Source: Vulcanisaeta thermophila (GTDB lineage: Archaea; Thermoproteota; Thermoprotei; Thermoproteales; Thermocladiaceae). From it: a stretch of 64,000 nt of DNA. Below the pieces are notes generated by a model, which had not been told where the DNA came from, ran no database searches, and worked only from the letters and a program-made list of their open reading frames with translations. Every line of letters begins with the position of its first letter. Position 1 is the first letter of the stretch. The position numbers and the translations under genes are program-made. The stretch covers positions 599,177 to 663,176 of the forward strand of contig NZ_BCLI01000001.1 of the NCBI RefSeq assembly GCF_001748385.1. The letters are read 5' to 3'. Positions 9,505-22,092 of this stretch are shown here, one piece after another.

Positions 9505-9550
9505 CCCCGAGGACGACACCCCGGGAAAGCCGGGGCGCCAAGACTCGGGG
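9505..9550 (+). other. rRNA leader double hairpin
   Basis: The leader RNA folds into an outer stem CCCCGAG (9505-9511) / CTCGGGG (9544-9550) and an inner stem CCCCGG (9519-9524) / CCGGGG (9530-9535) with a GAAAG loop. The stability and position just after the likely start site suggest a 5' cap structure or a processing/antitermination element of the rRNA transcript. Confidence 0.6.
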
Positions 9551-9574
9551 ATGATTAAACCCCAAACCCCACCA

Positions 9575-9605
9575 CCCAACCCAACCCTGAACAAACCCCG
9601 TCCCA
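9575..9605 (+). other. 16S processing stem, 5' strand
   Basis: This strand pairs with 11119-11150. ACCCCGTCCCA matches TGGGACGGGGT perfectly, and CCCAACCCAACCCT matches AGGGTTGGGTTGGG perfectly. Between them GAAC/GTTC forms a short helix flanked by A-rich unpaired bases on opposite strands. That is close to a bulge-helix-bulge, the substrate of the archaeal splicing endonuclease that excises pre-16S. Confidence 0.85.
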
Positions 9606-9608
9606 AGA

Positions 9609-11118
<1,510 letters not shown>

Positions 11119-11150
11119 TGGGACGGGGTGTTCAAAAGGGTTGGGTTGGG
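11119..11150 (+). other. 16S processing stem, 3' strand
   Basis: This is the partner of 9575-9605. It starts right after the 16S CACCTCCT end, so mature 16S release requires cutting in this helix. The 3'-side bulge is AAA after GTTC. Confidence 0.85.
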
Positions 11151-11166
11151 TTTATCCCCGCCCAAA

Positions 11167-11179
11167 CCACCACCCACAC

Positions 11180-11180
<1 letters not shown>
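11167..11180 (+). other. 23S processing stem, 5' strand
   Basis: CCACCACCCACACC pairs over 14 bases with GGTGTGGGTGGTGG at 14222-14235. The helix brackets the 23S gene immediately outside the mature ends, as in other archaeal rRNA operons. Additional weaker pairing beyond an AAA bulge is possible. Confidence 0.8.
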
Positions 11181-14217
<3,037 letters not shown>

Positions 14218-14221
14218 CCCA

Positions 14222-14235
14222 GGTGTGGGTGGTGG
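14222..14235 (+). other. 23S processing stem, 3' strand
   Basis: This is the complement of 11167-11180 and immediately follows the 23S 3' end. It lies 75 bases before the S17P start and ahead of the S17P TATA box. Confidence 0.8.
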
Positions 14236-14279
14236 GGGTTAGGGGTTTGGTGGGGTTTGGGGTTTTCCTGGTGGGAATG

Positions 14280-14288
14280 CTTTTAAAG
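14280..14288 (+). promoter_or_regulatory. S17P promoter TATA box
   Basis: CTTTTAAAG is centred 26 bases upstream of the ATG at 14310. This spacing predicts a leaderless mRNA and is the main reason for choosing that start over the longer open frame from 14223. Confidence 0.65.
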
Positions 14289-14309
14289 GGGGTTTGTCAT
14301 CGTTGCTTG

Positions 14310-14759
14310 ATGGTTGAGGTTAAGGAGTTGCCTGAGAGGCCTAGGCCTGGTGAGGAGGTTCAGTTGCCCAGTGGTAGGGTTGTTAGGGTTAGGCATGTGG
14401 GTATTCCCTGGGTTTTACCCCCTAAGAGGGTTTGTGATGATCCTGAGTGTCCGTGGCATGGTCATCTTAAGGTTAGGGGTGTGGTTTTTGAGGGTGTTGT
14501 GGAGGGTGTTTATGGTAAGACTGCGGTGGTTGTTCATGAGTGGCTTAAGTATGATGCTAAGTATAAGAGGTATGAGCGTAGGAGGCGTAAGATTCATGTT
14601 AGGGTTCCCCCGTGTATTGAGGTTAGGCCTGGTGATAGGGTTATTGTGGGTGAGACTAGGCCTTTGGCTAAGTCTGTGAGGCATGTGGTTATTGGTAGGG
14701 ATGAGGATAGGGTTGAGTATAAGTCGAGGATTATTAGGTTGGAGGGTAGTGGTGCTTAA
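14310..14759 (+). CDS. rps17: 30S ribosomal protein S17 (uS17, archaeal)
   Basis: uS17 binds the 5' domain of 16S rRNA. The core GVVFEGVVEGVYGKTAVVVHEW and the following basic region with RPGDRVIVGETRPLAKSVRHVVIG are classic for archaeal/eukaryal S17 (S11e). An N-terminal extension has a CxDPxCPWHGHL element with two cysteines, which is typical of the archaeal form. From ATG 14310 the protein is 149 aa. It sits alone behind the rRNA operon instead of in the S10/spc ribosomal cluster. It is followed by a TatD-like gene that overlaps by one base (TAATGA), so the two are co-translated. The coding strand is strikingly G/T-rich. Confidence 0.92.
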   Translation: MVEVKELPERPRPGEEVQLPSGRVVRVRHVGIPWVLPPKRVCDDPECPWHGHLKVRGVVFEGVVEGVYGKTAVVVHEWLKYDAKYKRYERRRRKIHVRVPPCIEVRPGDRVIVGETRPLAKSVRHVVIGRDEDRVEYKSRIIRLEGSGA

Positions 14760-15475
14760 TGACCTATTACGATGCCCATTGCCACCTTCATGAGTTCACG
14801 GACTCTAGGATTGAGGGGTTTAGGGACTTTATTATTGCCGCTGTCTCTGATGATTATCCATCGTCCAGGAGGACCCTTGAGTTGAGTGAGAGGTTTGGTA
14901 ATGTGGTTCCGTGTGTTGGTATTCATCCTTGGGTTGTGGGTAAGGTGGGTTTTGATGAGTTGAGGGCTTTGGAGGGGTTTTTGGATAGGGTTGGTTGTAT
15001 TGGTGAGGTGGGTCTTGATAGGAGGTTTGTTCCTGAGACCTTTGAGAGGCAGTTGGAGTTTTTTAGGGTTTTTGTGGGTTGGGCTAGGGATTATGGTCTT
15101 GTTCTTAATGTTCATGCTCCGGATGCTTGGCGTGATGTTTTTGATGTTGTTCGTAGGGTTGATGTGGATGTTGTGGTTTTTCACTGGTTCACTGGCCCCC
15201 TTGATCTGGTTGAGGAGATTGTTGGTGTTGGTTACTATGTTTCTGTGAATGCCGCTGTTAAGGTTCAGGAGAAGTCTAGGCTTGTTGCTAAGGTGGTTCC
15301 CCTGGATAGGCTTTTGCTTGAGAGTGATGGTCCCTATGAGTATAGGGGTATTACCCTGGAGCCTCCCATGGTTGTTGAGGCTGCGGAGTTGGTGGCTAGG
15401 ATTAAGGGGTTGGGTGTGGATGATCTTTGGGGTCGTGTTCGTGATAACTTCGTGAGGGTTTTTGGTGTGGGTTGA
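14759..15475 (+). CDS. tatD: TatD-like metal-dependent hydrolase/DNase
   Basis: The start shows YDAHCHLHE, the H-x-H metal pair of the TatD/amidohydrolase TIM barrel. Further ligands are visible in GEVGLD (about 87-92), the His of FHWFTG (about 141) and the Asp of LLESDGPY (about 194). TatD enzymes are 3'-5' exonucleases or endonucleases used in DNA repair and turnover. At 238 aa it is slightly short for the family (about 260) but has all ligands. The ATG overlaps the S17P stop by one base. The gene has the strongest G/T wobble bias in the window. Confidence 0.88.
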   Translation: MTYYDAHCHLHEFTDSRIEGFRDFIIAAVSDDYPSSRRTLELSERFGNVVPCVGIHPWVVGKVGFDELRALEGFLDRVGCIGEVGLDRRFVPETFERQLEFFRVFVGWARDYGLVLNVHAPDAWRDVFDVVRRVDVDVVVFHWFTGPLDLVEEIVGVGYYVSVNAAVKVQEKSRLVAKVVPLDRLLLESDGPYEYRGITLEPPMVVEAAELVARIKGLGVDDLWGRVRDNFVRVFGVG

Positions 15476-15565
15476 CGTGAAGTTTATCGGGACTCTTTGT
15501 TCGTGGTTTTGTTCATGCAGTATCAATGGTAATAGTTATTAAGGGGTTACTCGGCGCTGGTTTGT

Positions 15566-15892
15566 ATGGCGGAGAAGACAGGGCCCTTTGTTAAGGTGGT
15601 GGTGGATCAGGACATATGCATCGGCTGTGGTGCCTGTGTGAGTGTCTGTCCATACCAGGCCCTTGAGTTGGATGAGAATGGTAAGGCTAGGTTGATATGG
15701 GATCTGTGTAAGGATGATTTCAGCTGTGTCCCCGTTTGCCCAGTGAACTGCATATGGAAGACCCCCGACGCCCCTGATAGTGCCAAGGGTAAGGCTAATT
15801 GGTATAGGTTTAGTAAGGCTTTGAGTGATGCTGAGAGGAAGGAGTTTGAGGATTGGAAGTCTAAGTTTAAGATTGCCTGGGCTCCTGCGTGA
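15566..15892 (+). CDS. Ferredoxin, 4Fe-4S type
   Basis: This is a small soluble electron carrier of 108 aa. Cluster I ligands are clear: CIGCGACVSVCP at residues 18-29. The second set is atypical: C-x5-C-x3-C-x3-C (in CKDDFSCVPVCPVNC) instead of CxxCxxCxxxCP. One cluster may therefore differ in type or in ligation order. The C-terminus is an acidic/basic helical extension. The start is ATG 15566; GTTATTAAGGGG lies about 30 bases upstream and may be the promoter. It stands alone, without an oxidoreductase partner. Confidence 0.88.
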   Translation: MAEKTGPFVKVVVDQDICIGCGACVSVCPYQALELDENGKARLIWDLCKDDFSCVPVCPVNCIWKTPDAPDSAKGKANWYRFSKALSDAERKEFEDWKSKFKIAWAPA

Positions 15893-15977
15893 TGGTTTTG
15901 CTTAATGGTCTTCTTTAAATCCAGTCTTTCTTTTGTTTGTTGTTAGGTTAATAATACCCCTCTTTGCTTTCTTGTTT

Positions 15978-16493
15978 GTGGTTGTTCTTGATGGTTTGGA
16001 TAGGGATATTTTGAGGGAGGTTCAGAGGGATGGTAGGCTTCAGGTTAGTAAGTTGGCTGATTTGCTTAGGAGGCCTAGGACTACGGTGGCCTCTAGGCTT
16101 GAGAGGCTTGAGGGTGATGGTGTTATTAGGTCTTATAGGGCTGTTTTGGATCCTGTTAGGCTTGGTTTTTCCCTGCTTGCCTTTGTGCTTATTAGTGTTA
16201 GGAGGAGTGCGCCCAGTGGTGGTAAGTCTGCCCAGGTTTTGCTTGCTGAGAGGATTATTGGGGATTGTGATGCTGATCCTAAGCTTCCCTGGGTTGAGGA
16301 GGCCTTCGTGATCACGGGGCGTTATGATATTTTGCTTAAGGTTTGGGCTAGGGATCTTAGGCAGTTGAGTTACTTCCTTATTAATTACTTACCCAGTCAC
16401 CCTGATATTGCCCAGACTGAGACGATGATTGTTCTTGAGCTTGTTAGTGATTGGAGGGATAGGCTTCTACCTATTGATAAGGTTTTTACTTAG
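15978..16493 (+). CDS. Lrp/AsnC-family transcriptional regulator
   Basis: The N-terminal winged helix (LDGLDRDILREVQRDGRLQVSKLADLLRR with recognition region TTVASRLERLEGDGVI) is typical of Lrp/AsnC. It is followed by a C-terminal RAM-like domain containing the ITGRYDILLKVWARD strand-helix segment. Such proteins sense amino acids and bind DNA as dimers or octamers. The start is uncertain: GTG 15978 (used here), TTG 15972 and TTG 15933 are all in frame, and only the shorter products match the family N-terminus. A TATA-like CTTTAAAT is at 15913-15920. It converges with pyrF, overlapping it by 4 bases. Confidence 0.85.
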   Translation: MVVLDGLDRDILREVQRDGRLQVSKLADLLRRPRTTVASRLERLEGDGVIRSYRAVLDPVRLGFSLLAFVLISVRRSAPSGGKSAQVLLAERIIGDCDADPKLPWVEEAFVITGRYDILLKVWARDLRQLSYFLINYLPSHPDIAQTETMIVLELVSDWRDRLLPIDKVFT

Positions 16494-17152
16494 CATTCTG
16501 GGTTTTTTATTTGCTTTAAAATTCTTGCTGCTTCTTCCCTGGGGTTTTGGCTTTGTGTTATTGCCCTGCCCACTATTTCGAAGTCTGCGCCGTTTGCTAT
16601 GGCGCAGCCTGGTTTCCCTCCCTGGGCCCCAATTCCCGGTGATATTAATTGGTGCCTGGGCCCCGTGGCCTCCCTAACCCTCCTTATTACCCAGGGTTTT
16701 GTGGCTGGTACCACGAACCCCGTGACTCCCAGTTCCATGCCCATTTTCACGTTGTATTCCAGGTTTTTGTCGTAGAGTTCCCCTCCTGTTGTCATGGATA
16801 TGAGTAGGTACGTGTCCATGCCCTCCCTGTGCGCTGTTTCTATGGTTTTTTCTAGGTTTTCCCTGCCTGTTATTGCGTGTATTATTACTGCGTTTATTTT
16901 CATTTGGCTTAGTTTCCTTACTACGTACTGGTTTATGTGCGCCACGTCACCCAGTTTTATATCCATTATGTAGTACCCCGGCTCCTCCCTCACTAGCTCT
17001 GTTATTCCCGTGGGTCCGTGGTTCAGTATTTGGTACCAGCCCAGTTTTACTGCGTCTATGTAGTCCCTTAACTGGTTTATTAATTGTGCCTGCTCTTTAA
17101 TTGTGCCCTCATGGTCTAGGGCTAGGATTAAGCCTGCCCTCTTTATTATCAT
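16490..17152 (-). CDS. pyrF: Orotidine 5'-phosphate decarboxylase
   Basis: This enzyme performs the last step of UMP synthesis, decarboxylating OMP. Landmarks are LALDHEG near residue 10, DAVKLGW, the catalytic DIKLGDVAH (D-x-K-x-x-D set), ISMTTGG, and the phosphate-binding SPGIGAQGG ... EIVGRAI. The 220-aa length is normal for the archaeal enzyme. The ATG is at 17152 (a second ATG is not closer to the motif). No other pyr genes are nearby. The downstream end overlaps the Lrp-like gene by 4 bases in convergent orientation. Confidence 0.93.
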   Translation of the reverse strand: MIIKRAGLILALDHEGTIKEQAQLINQLRDYIDAVKLGWYQILNHGPTGITELVREEPGYYIMDIKLGDVAHINQYVVRKLSQMKINAVIIHAITGRENLEKTIETAHREGMDTYLLISMTTGGELYDKNLEYNVKMGMELGVTGFVVPATKPWVIRRVREATGPRHQLISPGIGAQGGKPGCAIANGADFEIVGRAITQSQNPREEAARILKQIKNPEC

Positions 17153-17204
17153 TTTGAATTTTGGGGTTGAGGGGATTTTTAAGATTTTAAGTGGGGTTTG
17201 TTTT

Positions 17205-18767
17205 TCACTTGCTTGTGCAGCTGCTTGGTGGTTGTATTCCCATGTCCCTTAGCACTATCTCTAGGTCCTTCGTGGGTATGCCACTGAATACGGACCATAT
17301 GAAGAGCCCCAGGGCCGCTATGGCCGCGGTCACGGTATCCCATGGGAAGGGTAGTGGTGGTGTTTTCCATATGCTGATGGGCCCCACAAAGTCTAGGATG
17401 AGTACTGAGAATATCATGGCCACTGCCCACCAGCCTGAGTCTATGTGTTGCTTGCCCTCCTCATTGGCCCAGTGCCTCACGATCATGGCGAATGCTATGG
17501 TTACCGCCAGCATTAGTACTACGTACTCTATGAAGGGTGTTATGTACTTCATGGATAGTGGTAGTGGGCCTATGCTGTTGTAGGGTACTATTATTGGTTG
17601 GTATATTAGGAACCACGTGGCCAGGCCCAGGATTACCCAGTAGATGACGCCGAGTATTGCTGCGTTGGATCTCTTTACGCCGAATCTATTGCTTGCTGTG
17701 TACATGTAGAATAGTGGTAGTCCCGCCAGGATTAGTGCCGCCACTCCCCACATGCTCGTGAAGCCTGACCAGTAGGGTATTAGGTATGCGAATATGAATG
17801 CCAGGCCACCCACTATGGCTGCTGTGGTGTAGTTGCCCAGTTTGAAGGGTCTTGGTGCGTGGGGTGCTGTTTTCCTGAGTACCAGCATTGAGGAGCCCAC
17901 CACGGTGTATGTTATTACTGTGGTTGTGGATATGAAGGTTGCTATGTAAATCCACGCTGGGTATGGTATTAGGAATAGGGCTCCGATTATTAGTGAGGCT
18001 ATTGCGGACCACTTGGGTATTTTCCAGCGGTTAAGTGTTAGGAACCAGCTGGGTAGGTGCCCGTCAGCCGCCATTCCGTAGAACGTCCTTGTTGTTGTCC
18101 CTATGTATATCCACCCTGTCCCTGATGGGGATACTATGGCGTCTATTAGGAGTATTATTGCGAATGCCATTAGTATTGGTATGCCGCTCACCTTCATGAT
18201 TTCGTAGAATGGCCCGCTGCTTAGTGCTGTGGATGTTAGGTCTGCCCAATCGCCTGGTTTTAGTCCTATCTTGCCCCAGTCTATGGCTCCTATGAAGGCT
18301 ACCTGTAGTAATACGTAGATTGCCATGGCTATTAGGAAGCCCATTATCGTACCCAGTGGTAGGTCCCTCTGTGGGTTCTTGGTCTCTCCCCCATACTCAA
18401 TGCCCTGCCTGAAGCCTAGGTATGCGAAGACCATCCCCGTGGTTGGTAGGGCTAGGAATACTGGTGCCCATACATAGGGTACCTGCGGGTACCTCACGAT
18501 CGCGCCTGACTTGGGTAGTATGCCTCCTATTTCTGCGAAGCTTATGGCTACGAATAGTAGGAATACACAGCCCAGGGCCCAGGCCACTATTGCGGCTGGC
18601 CCCTGCCGTGGATGCTGCGTAGAGTGAACCGAAGAGCCACCCGCTTCCTATCACTACCCCTATTACTAGGTATGCTATGTCGAAGATGTTTAGCGCCCTT
18701 CTAGTTGTTTGTCTGTTGACTCTGCTATTTCAGTGCTGATTTTTCTTTCCTCACCTGGTGCCGTTAT
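17205..18767 (-). pseudogene. APC-superfamily amino-acid permease, frameshifted and internally deleted
   Basis: The long intact part (GTG 18587 to 17205) encodes TM2 and TM6-TM12 of an APC transporter, including GETKNPQRDLP. Three lesions are visible. First, TM1 (IGVVIGSGWLFGS) is read in another frame at 18720-18605; the switch back to the main frame needs one base fewer in the CCCC run at 18600-18603. Second, a further N-terminal stretch (ERKISTEIAES) is back in the main frame but hits TAA at 18692, so a second, compensating shift lies near 18700. Third, RYPQ joins directly to the TM6 region, so roughly 110-130 residues covering TM3-TM5 are absent. The likely original start position reads ATA (18767), exactly 26 bases from CTTAAAAAG. 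Sequencing error could explain the indels but not the deletion. Confidence 0.8.
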
Positions 18768-18937
18768 GCTGTATTTTTCTCTCCTTCTTTTTAAGCATTA
18801 CCCTATTTTACTATTGATTTATTATTTTCATGAAGTTATTTGGTTTTGGCGTTGCTTATTTACGTAGTTTATATATTTATGTATTTTGTGGCAGCGTCCC
18901 TTAGTTATTTATTAGGCTTGTTGCTTTCTCTCCCTTG

Positions 18938-20404
18938 ATGAGTGAGGTATTGGGTAGGTGTTGTGTGGAGGTGGGTGTTACCACCAGTGGTGCCTCTGTG
19001 GGTGTGGTTCCTGTTCAATTCTTCAAGAGGGCTGAGCCCCTGGCTCTGGAGGAACAATTGGTTCTAATTAAGGATCCTGGCGTTGAGGATGAGTTGATCC
19101 TTGGTGTTGTTAGGGGGGTTACTAAGCTTGATCCTTTGGTTAGGGATAGGGTTAGGTCACCCTTTGTTGATAGGCCCGAGATACTTGATCAGTCAGTCCT
19201 CATGCCCTTCACCACTGCTTACGTCAAGCCCTACGCCACGCTTAGGCTTGGTGCCAGGGGGCTTGTGGAGGTTAGGCATGTCCCAACCCCTGGTTCCAGG
19301 GTTTACCTGGTTAGGGATGGTTCGTTCCTCAATGACTTCGTTAAGGTGGATAGGGGTGTTTTCCTGGGTCCTCATAAGTACAGTAATTGGCCCATTAGGC
19401 TTGATGCTAATTTTGTTAGGCAGCACGTGGGGGTCTTTGGGGCCACTGGTGTGGGTAAGTCTAGGCTTGTTAAGGCTTTGGTTGAGGAGTTGGTGAGGGT
19501 TGGTGAGCACGTTATTATCTTCGACCACAGTGGTGTGGATTATGCGCCCTTCTTTAGGGGGCACGTGGTTGGTTCGGGTTCTGTGGAGATTTCCCCTCCT
19601 ACCATTGCCTCGGTTATTGCGGAGAGGGCTAGGCTTAATTGGCAGACCTTTGGTGAGTACCTTGAGGTTGCTGCGTTGACCTACGTTAGGGGTGAGGGTA
19701 GGTCCAGGAAACAGCCTCAGTTGGTGGGTGATGTACAGGGTGTGCCTGGCCCTAGATGGGATAAGCAGTCCTTCCTGAGTCACCTGTCCAGTGAGATGAG
19801 GCGTTTGGGTGCTAGGGATTCCACGATTGAGAAGGCTCGGTTGTTCATTGATTACTTCATTGATGGTTCATTCTTTGAGGAGTTGAATAAGAGGGTTTTG
19901 AAGCCCCTGGACATCATAAACATGGCCATTAAGGATGGAATTGCGGTCATTGATTTGAGTGAGGATACGGAGTTGAGTGTTAAGCAGGCTATTGTTGCCG
20001 ATGTCATGGATGCCGCCTGGAGGTTGGTTAAGGGGTCTAGGAAGCCCGTTAACCTGGTCTTTGTTATTGATGAGGCCCAGAACTACGTTCCCGAGGGTGA
20101 GTGGACCATTTGTGGTGATGTTATTGAGACCACGGCGCGTGAGGGTAGGAAGTGGGGTTTGTCACTGGTGTTGGCTAGCCAGAGGATTGCTAGGGATGTT
20201 AGGGCCAGTGTTAGGGCTAACTTGGGCACTGTGTTCTTTAGTAGGTTGAGTGCCCAGGGTGATTTGAGGGAGATTGCGGCGTATATGGATTTGGCCGATA
20301 TCAGTGAGTCCACACTGGCCCAGTTGGGTACTAGGGAGTTCTTTGTGGCCGGTTTAATGAACCCGCTTAGGAGGCCCCTGCTCATTAGGGTTAGGGATGC
20401 CTGA
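18938..20404 (+). CDS. herA: HerA-type bipolar DNA helicase/translocase
   Basis: HerA is a hexameric ATP-driven translocase that works with NurA, and with Mre11-Rad50, in resection of double-strand breaks. The N-terminal HAS-barrel region runs to about residue 150, then Walker A GATGVGKS at about 168-175 and Walker B VFVIDEAQN near 376 with a following arginine-finger region (ETTAREGRKWGLSLVLASQR). I chose ATG 18938 over the preceding TTG 18935. At 488 aa it is normal. The nurA gene follows at 40 bases with its own TATA box. No mre11 or rad50 is in this window. Confidence 0.9.
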   Translation: MSEVLGRCCVEVGVTTSGASVGVVPVQFFKRAEPLALEEQLVLIKDPGVEDELILGVVRGVTKLDPLVRDRVRSPFVDRPEILDQSVLMPFTTAYVKPYATLRLGARGLVEVRHVPTPGSRVYLVRDGSFLNDFVKVDRGVFLGPHKYSNWPIRLDANFVRQHVGVFGATGVGKSRLVKALVEELVRVGEHVIIFDHSGVDYAPFFRGHVVGSGSVEISPPTIASVIAERARLNWQTFGEYLEVAALTYVRGEGRSRKQPQLVGDVQGVPGPRWDKQSFLSHLSSEMRRLGARDSTIEKARLFIDYFIDGSFFEELNKRVLKPLDIINMAIKDGIAVIDLSEDTELSVKQAIVADVMDAAWRLVKGSRKPVNLVFVIDEAQNYVPEGEWTICGDVIETTAREGRKWGLSLVLASQRIARDVRASVRANLGTVFFSRLSAQGDLREIAAYMDLADISESTLAQLGTREFFVAGLMNPLRRPLLIRVRDA

Positions 20405-20412
20405 CCCAGTGC

Positions 20413-20420
20413 TTTATATA
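20413..20420 (+). promoter_or_regulatory. nurA promoter TATA box
   Basis: TTTATATA is centred about 27 bases before ATG 20444, within the short herA-nurA gap. It suggests nurA can be transcribed independently of herA as a leaderless message. Confidence 0.6.
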
Positions 20421-20443
20421 CCCAAGGGGCGCCTTTATTATTG

Positions 20444-21637
20444 ATGCTTCCCAGTGACCTCAGCCCTGGGGATATTGAGTTTTGGCTTGAGCCTCCGGTG
20501 CTCCTGGCCCTTCAGTCCGGTGTTAGGGAGTTGATTGAGAGGGGCGTTGATAAGGAGGCCGCGAGCCTCGCTGTTGAGTTGAGGGACAAGCTAGGTGGTA
20601 TGATTAGGGAAGTGGGCCCGAGCCCCAAGCCCCTAAACGCCTACGCCATAGACTCCAGCTACCCAACACCGCCCCTGGAGCTCATTGGTGGGGTTCTCAC
20701 GGTCCTCTCCTACGGCTATGTGGGGTACCTCAATGGTTCGTATGATAGGTACGTCACCGGTGAGTTGTTTTTTGAGGATGTGGGTGAGTTTGAGAGGGCT
20801 ATTACCAGGAGGGCCCAGCTTAGGGAGAGGGAGTTGGGTGTTAGGCTCCTTAGGGAGAGGTCCAGGGGTAAGGCCATAGACCTTATTATTCTAGATGGTG
20901 AGATAACCATACACCCACTACCCTACAACCTACCCATTGAGGGTGGTTTATTGGCCCCGGTGGGTAAGGTGATCAATGAGTTCCTGGCCCTGGCCCAGTC
21001 CACGGGGGTCCCCATTGTGGGTGTGGTTAAGAGGGTTAGGTCTAGGCTCCTCTCTGTATTCACTGGCAAGTGCCTGCCCGTTAATGATAAGTTAATGATG
21101 AGCCTAATCCTCAAGCCCGGTGAGTACGTGGTCCTTGGTAGGCATGGGGATTTACTGCCCAGGTGGCTTGAGATTAACTATAATGATTGTGAGTTGAGGA
21201 AGCACTGCAGGGGTGGTGATTGCCCCGAGGTCAGGGCCTTGATGAGGCGCAGGCTTGAGGAGGGTCTTGAGAACCTCGGTAGGGTCTTCACAGGCGATGA
21301 TGGCAGGTTGCGGGGTATCTCGTTAGTTAAGGACATAACCACGGTGTTCTACAGGCCGCGTAATGGGGCCCCGGCGGTTAAGCTCGAGGTTCTAAACCCA
21401 GGGGGTGCACTGGGCATTGAGGACCTGGTCTCTTACCTAGAGTCCCAGACCACGGATACCGGTTACCCATTCCTACTGGATAGGGTTGATGAGTACGTTA
21501 GGCTTAACCCCAGTATCCTGGATTACGTGAGGAGCATGGTCCTTAGGGAGTCTACGGAGTTGAGTGAGGCGTTGGTGACAATGCTGCAATTAACAAATCC
21601 GCAGAAGGCCTACCTGGTTAGGAGGCTTGAGGCATGA
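20444..21637 (+). CDS. nurA: NurA 5'-3' nuclease
   Basis: NurA is a toroidal dimeric nuclease that docks on HerA. The RNase H-like core is recognisable from YAIDSSYPTPPLEL (metal Asp about residue 69) and IILDGEI (second Asp about 150). The C-terminus contains the conserved PFLLDRVDEYVRL region. The protein is 397 aa from ATG 20444. Its position directly behind herA is the standard archaeal arrangement and supports the assignment. Confidence 0.9.
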   Translation: MLPSDLSPGDIEFWLEPPVLLALQSGVRELIERGVDKEAASLAVELRDKLGGMIREVGPSPKPLNAYAIDSSYPTPPLELIGGVLTVLSYGYVGYLNGSYDRYVTGELFFEDVGEFERAITRRAQLRERELGVRLLRERSRGKAIDLIILDGEITIHPLPYNLPIEGGLLAPVGKVINEFLALAQSTGVPIVGVVKRVRSRLLSVFTGKCLPVNDKLMMSLILKPGEYVVLGRHGDLLPRWLEINYNDCELRKHCRGGDCPEVRALMRRRLEEGLENLGRVFTGDDGRLRGISLVKDITTVFYRPRNGAPAVKLEVLNPGGALGIEDLVSYLESQTTDTGYPFLLDRVDEYVRLNPSILDYVRSMVLRESTELSEALVTMLQLTNPQKAYLVRRLEA

Positions 21638-21668
21638 GTTTAAAAGGGGGGCCTTCTCACCAGTCCCT

Positions 21669-22055
21669 GTGAGGTTTGGTTTGGGGTTTAGGGCTTTGTT
21701 GATTAAGACCCTGGCCTTTCTATCCATGGCCGTGGCCGCCGGCCTCTCCATAACCCTCCTTAGCCACGTCTTCATACCCCTGGTCTTCACGGCCCTGGTC
21801 ATCCTCATAATCATCACCAATAAACTCCTGAATAGGAGGTTGTGGGGTTACCTGGGTAATGAGGTGGCTAGGGTTGGTGATTACGTTATTTATGAGAGGG
21901 GTGTTTACATTAGGCCCCTTGATGCCCTGTACCTCTGGGATGACGTTGTTAGGGTTGTTGATGATTCCTCCGGCGTAACCCTCGTGTTCTCTGACGGTAG
22001 TTCCCTAACGCTTCCCAGGGGTTTTGTGGAGGGTTTCCTGCATAGTAAGCGTTAA
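21669..22055 (+). CDS. Small membrane protein with PH-like C-terminal domain
   Basis: After a short basic N-terminus the protein has two transmembrane helices (LAFLSMAVAAGLSITLL and FIPLVFTALVILIIIT). A roughly 70-residue cytoplasmic part follows with beta-strand pattern (DYVIYERGVYIRPLDALYLWDDVVRVVDD) like bacterial PH domains. I prefer GTG 21669 because TTTAAAAGG at 21640-21648 is about 26 bases upstream; a longer frame opens at TTG 21627, inside the end of nurA. Function unknown. Confidence 0.6.
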   Translation: MRFGLGFRALLIKTLAFLSMAVAAGLSITLLSHVFIPLVFTALVILIIITNKLLNRRLWGYLGNEVARVGDYVIYERGVYIRPLDALYLWDDVVRVVDDSSGVTLVFSDGSSLTLPRGFVEGFLHSKR

Positions 22056-22092
22056 ATACTCCCGGCACACCCACTCCCTGGGTGGTTTGTAA

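Noticed and set aside
14756-15526. Minus-strand ORF of 256 codons opposite tatD
   Set aside because: Asn/Thr/His-rich mirror of the G/T-rich coding strand of tatD; no domain, no promoter.
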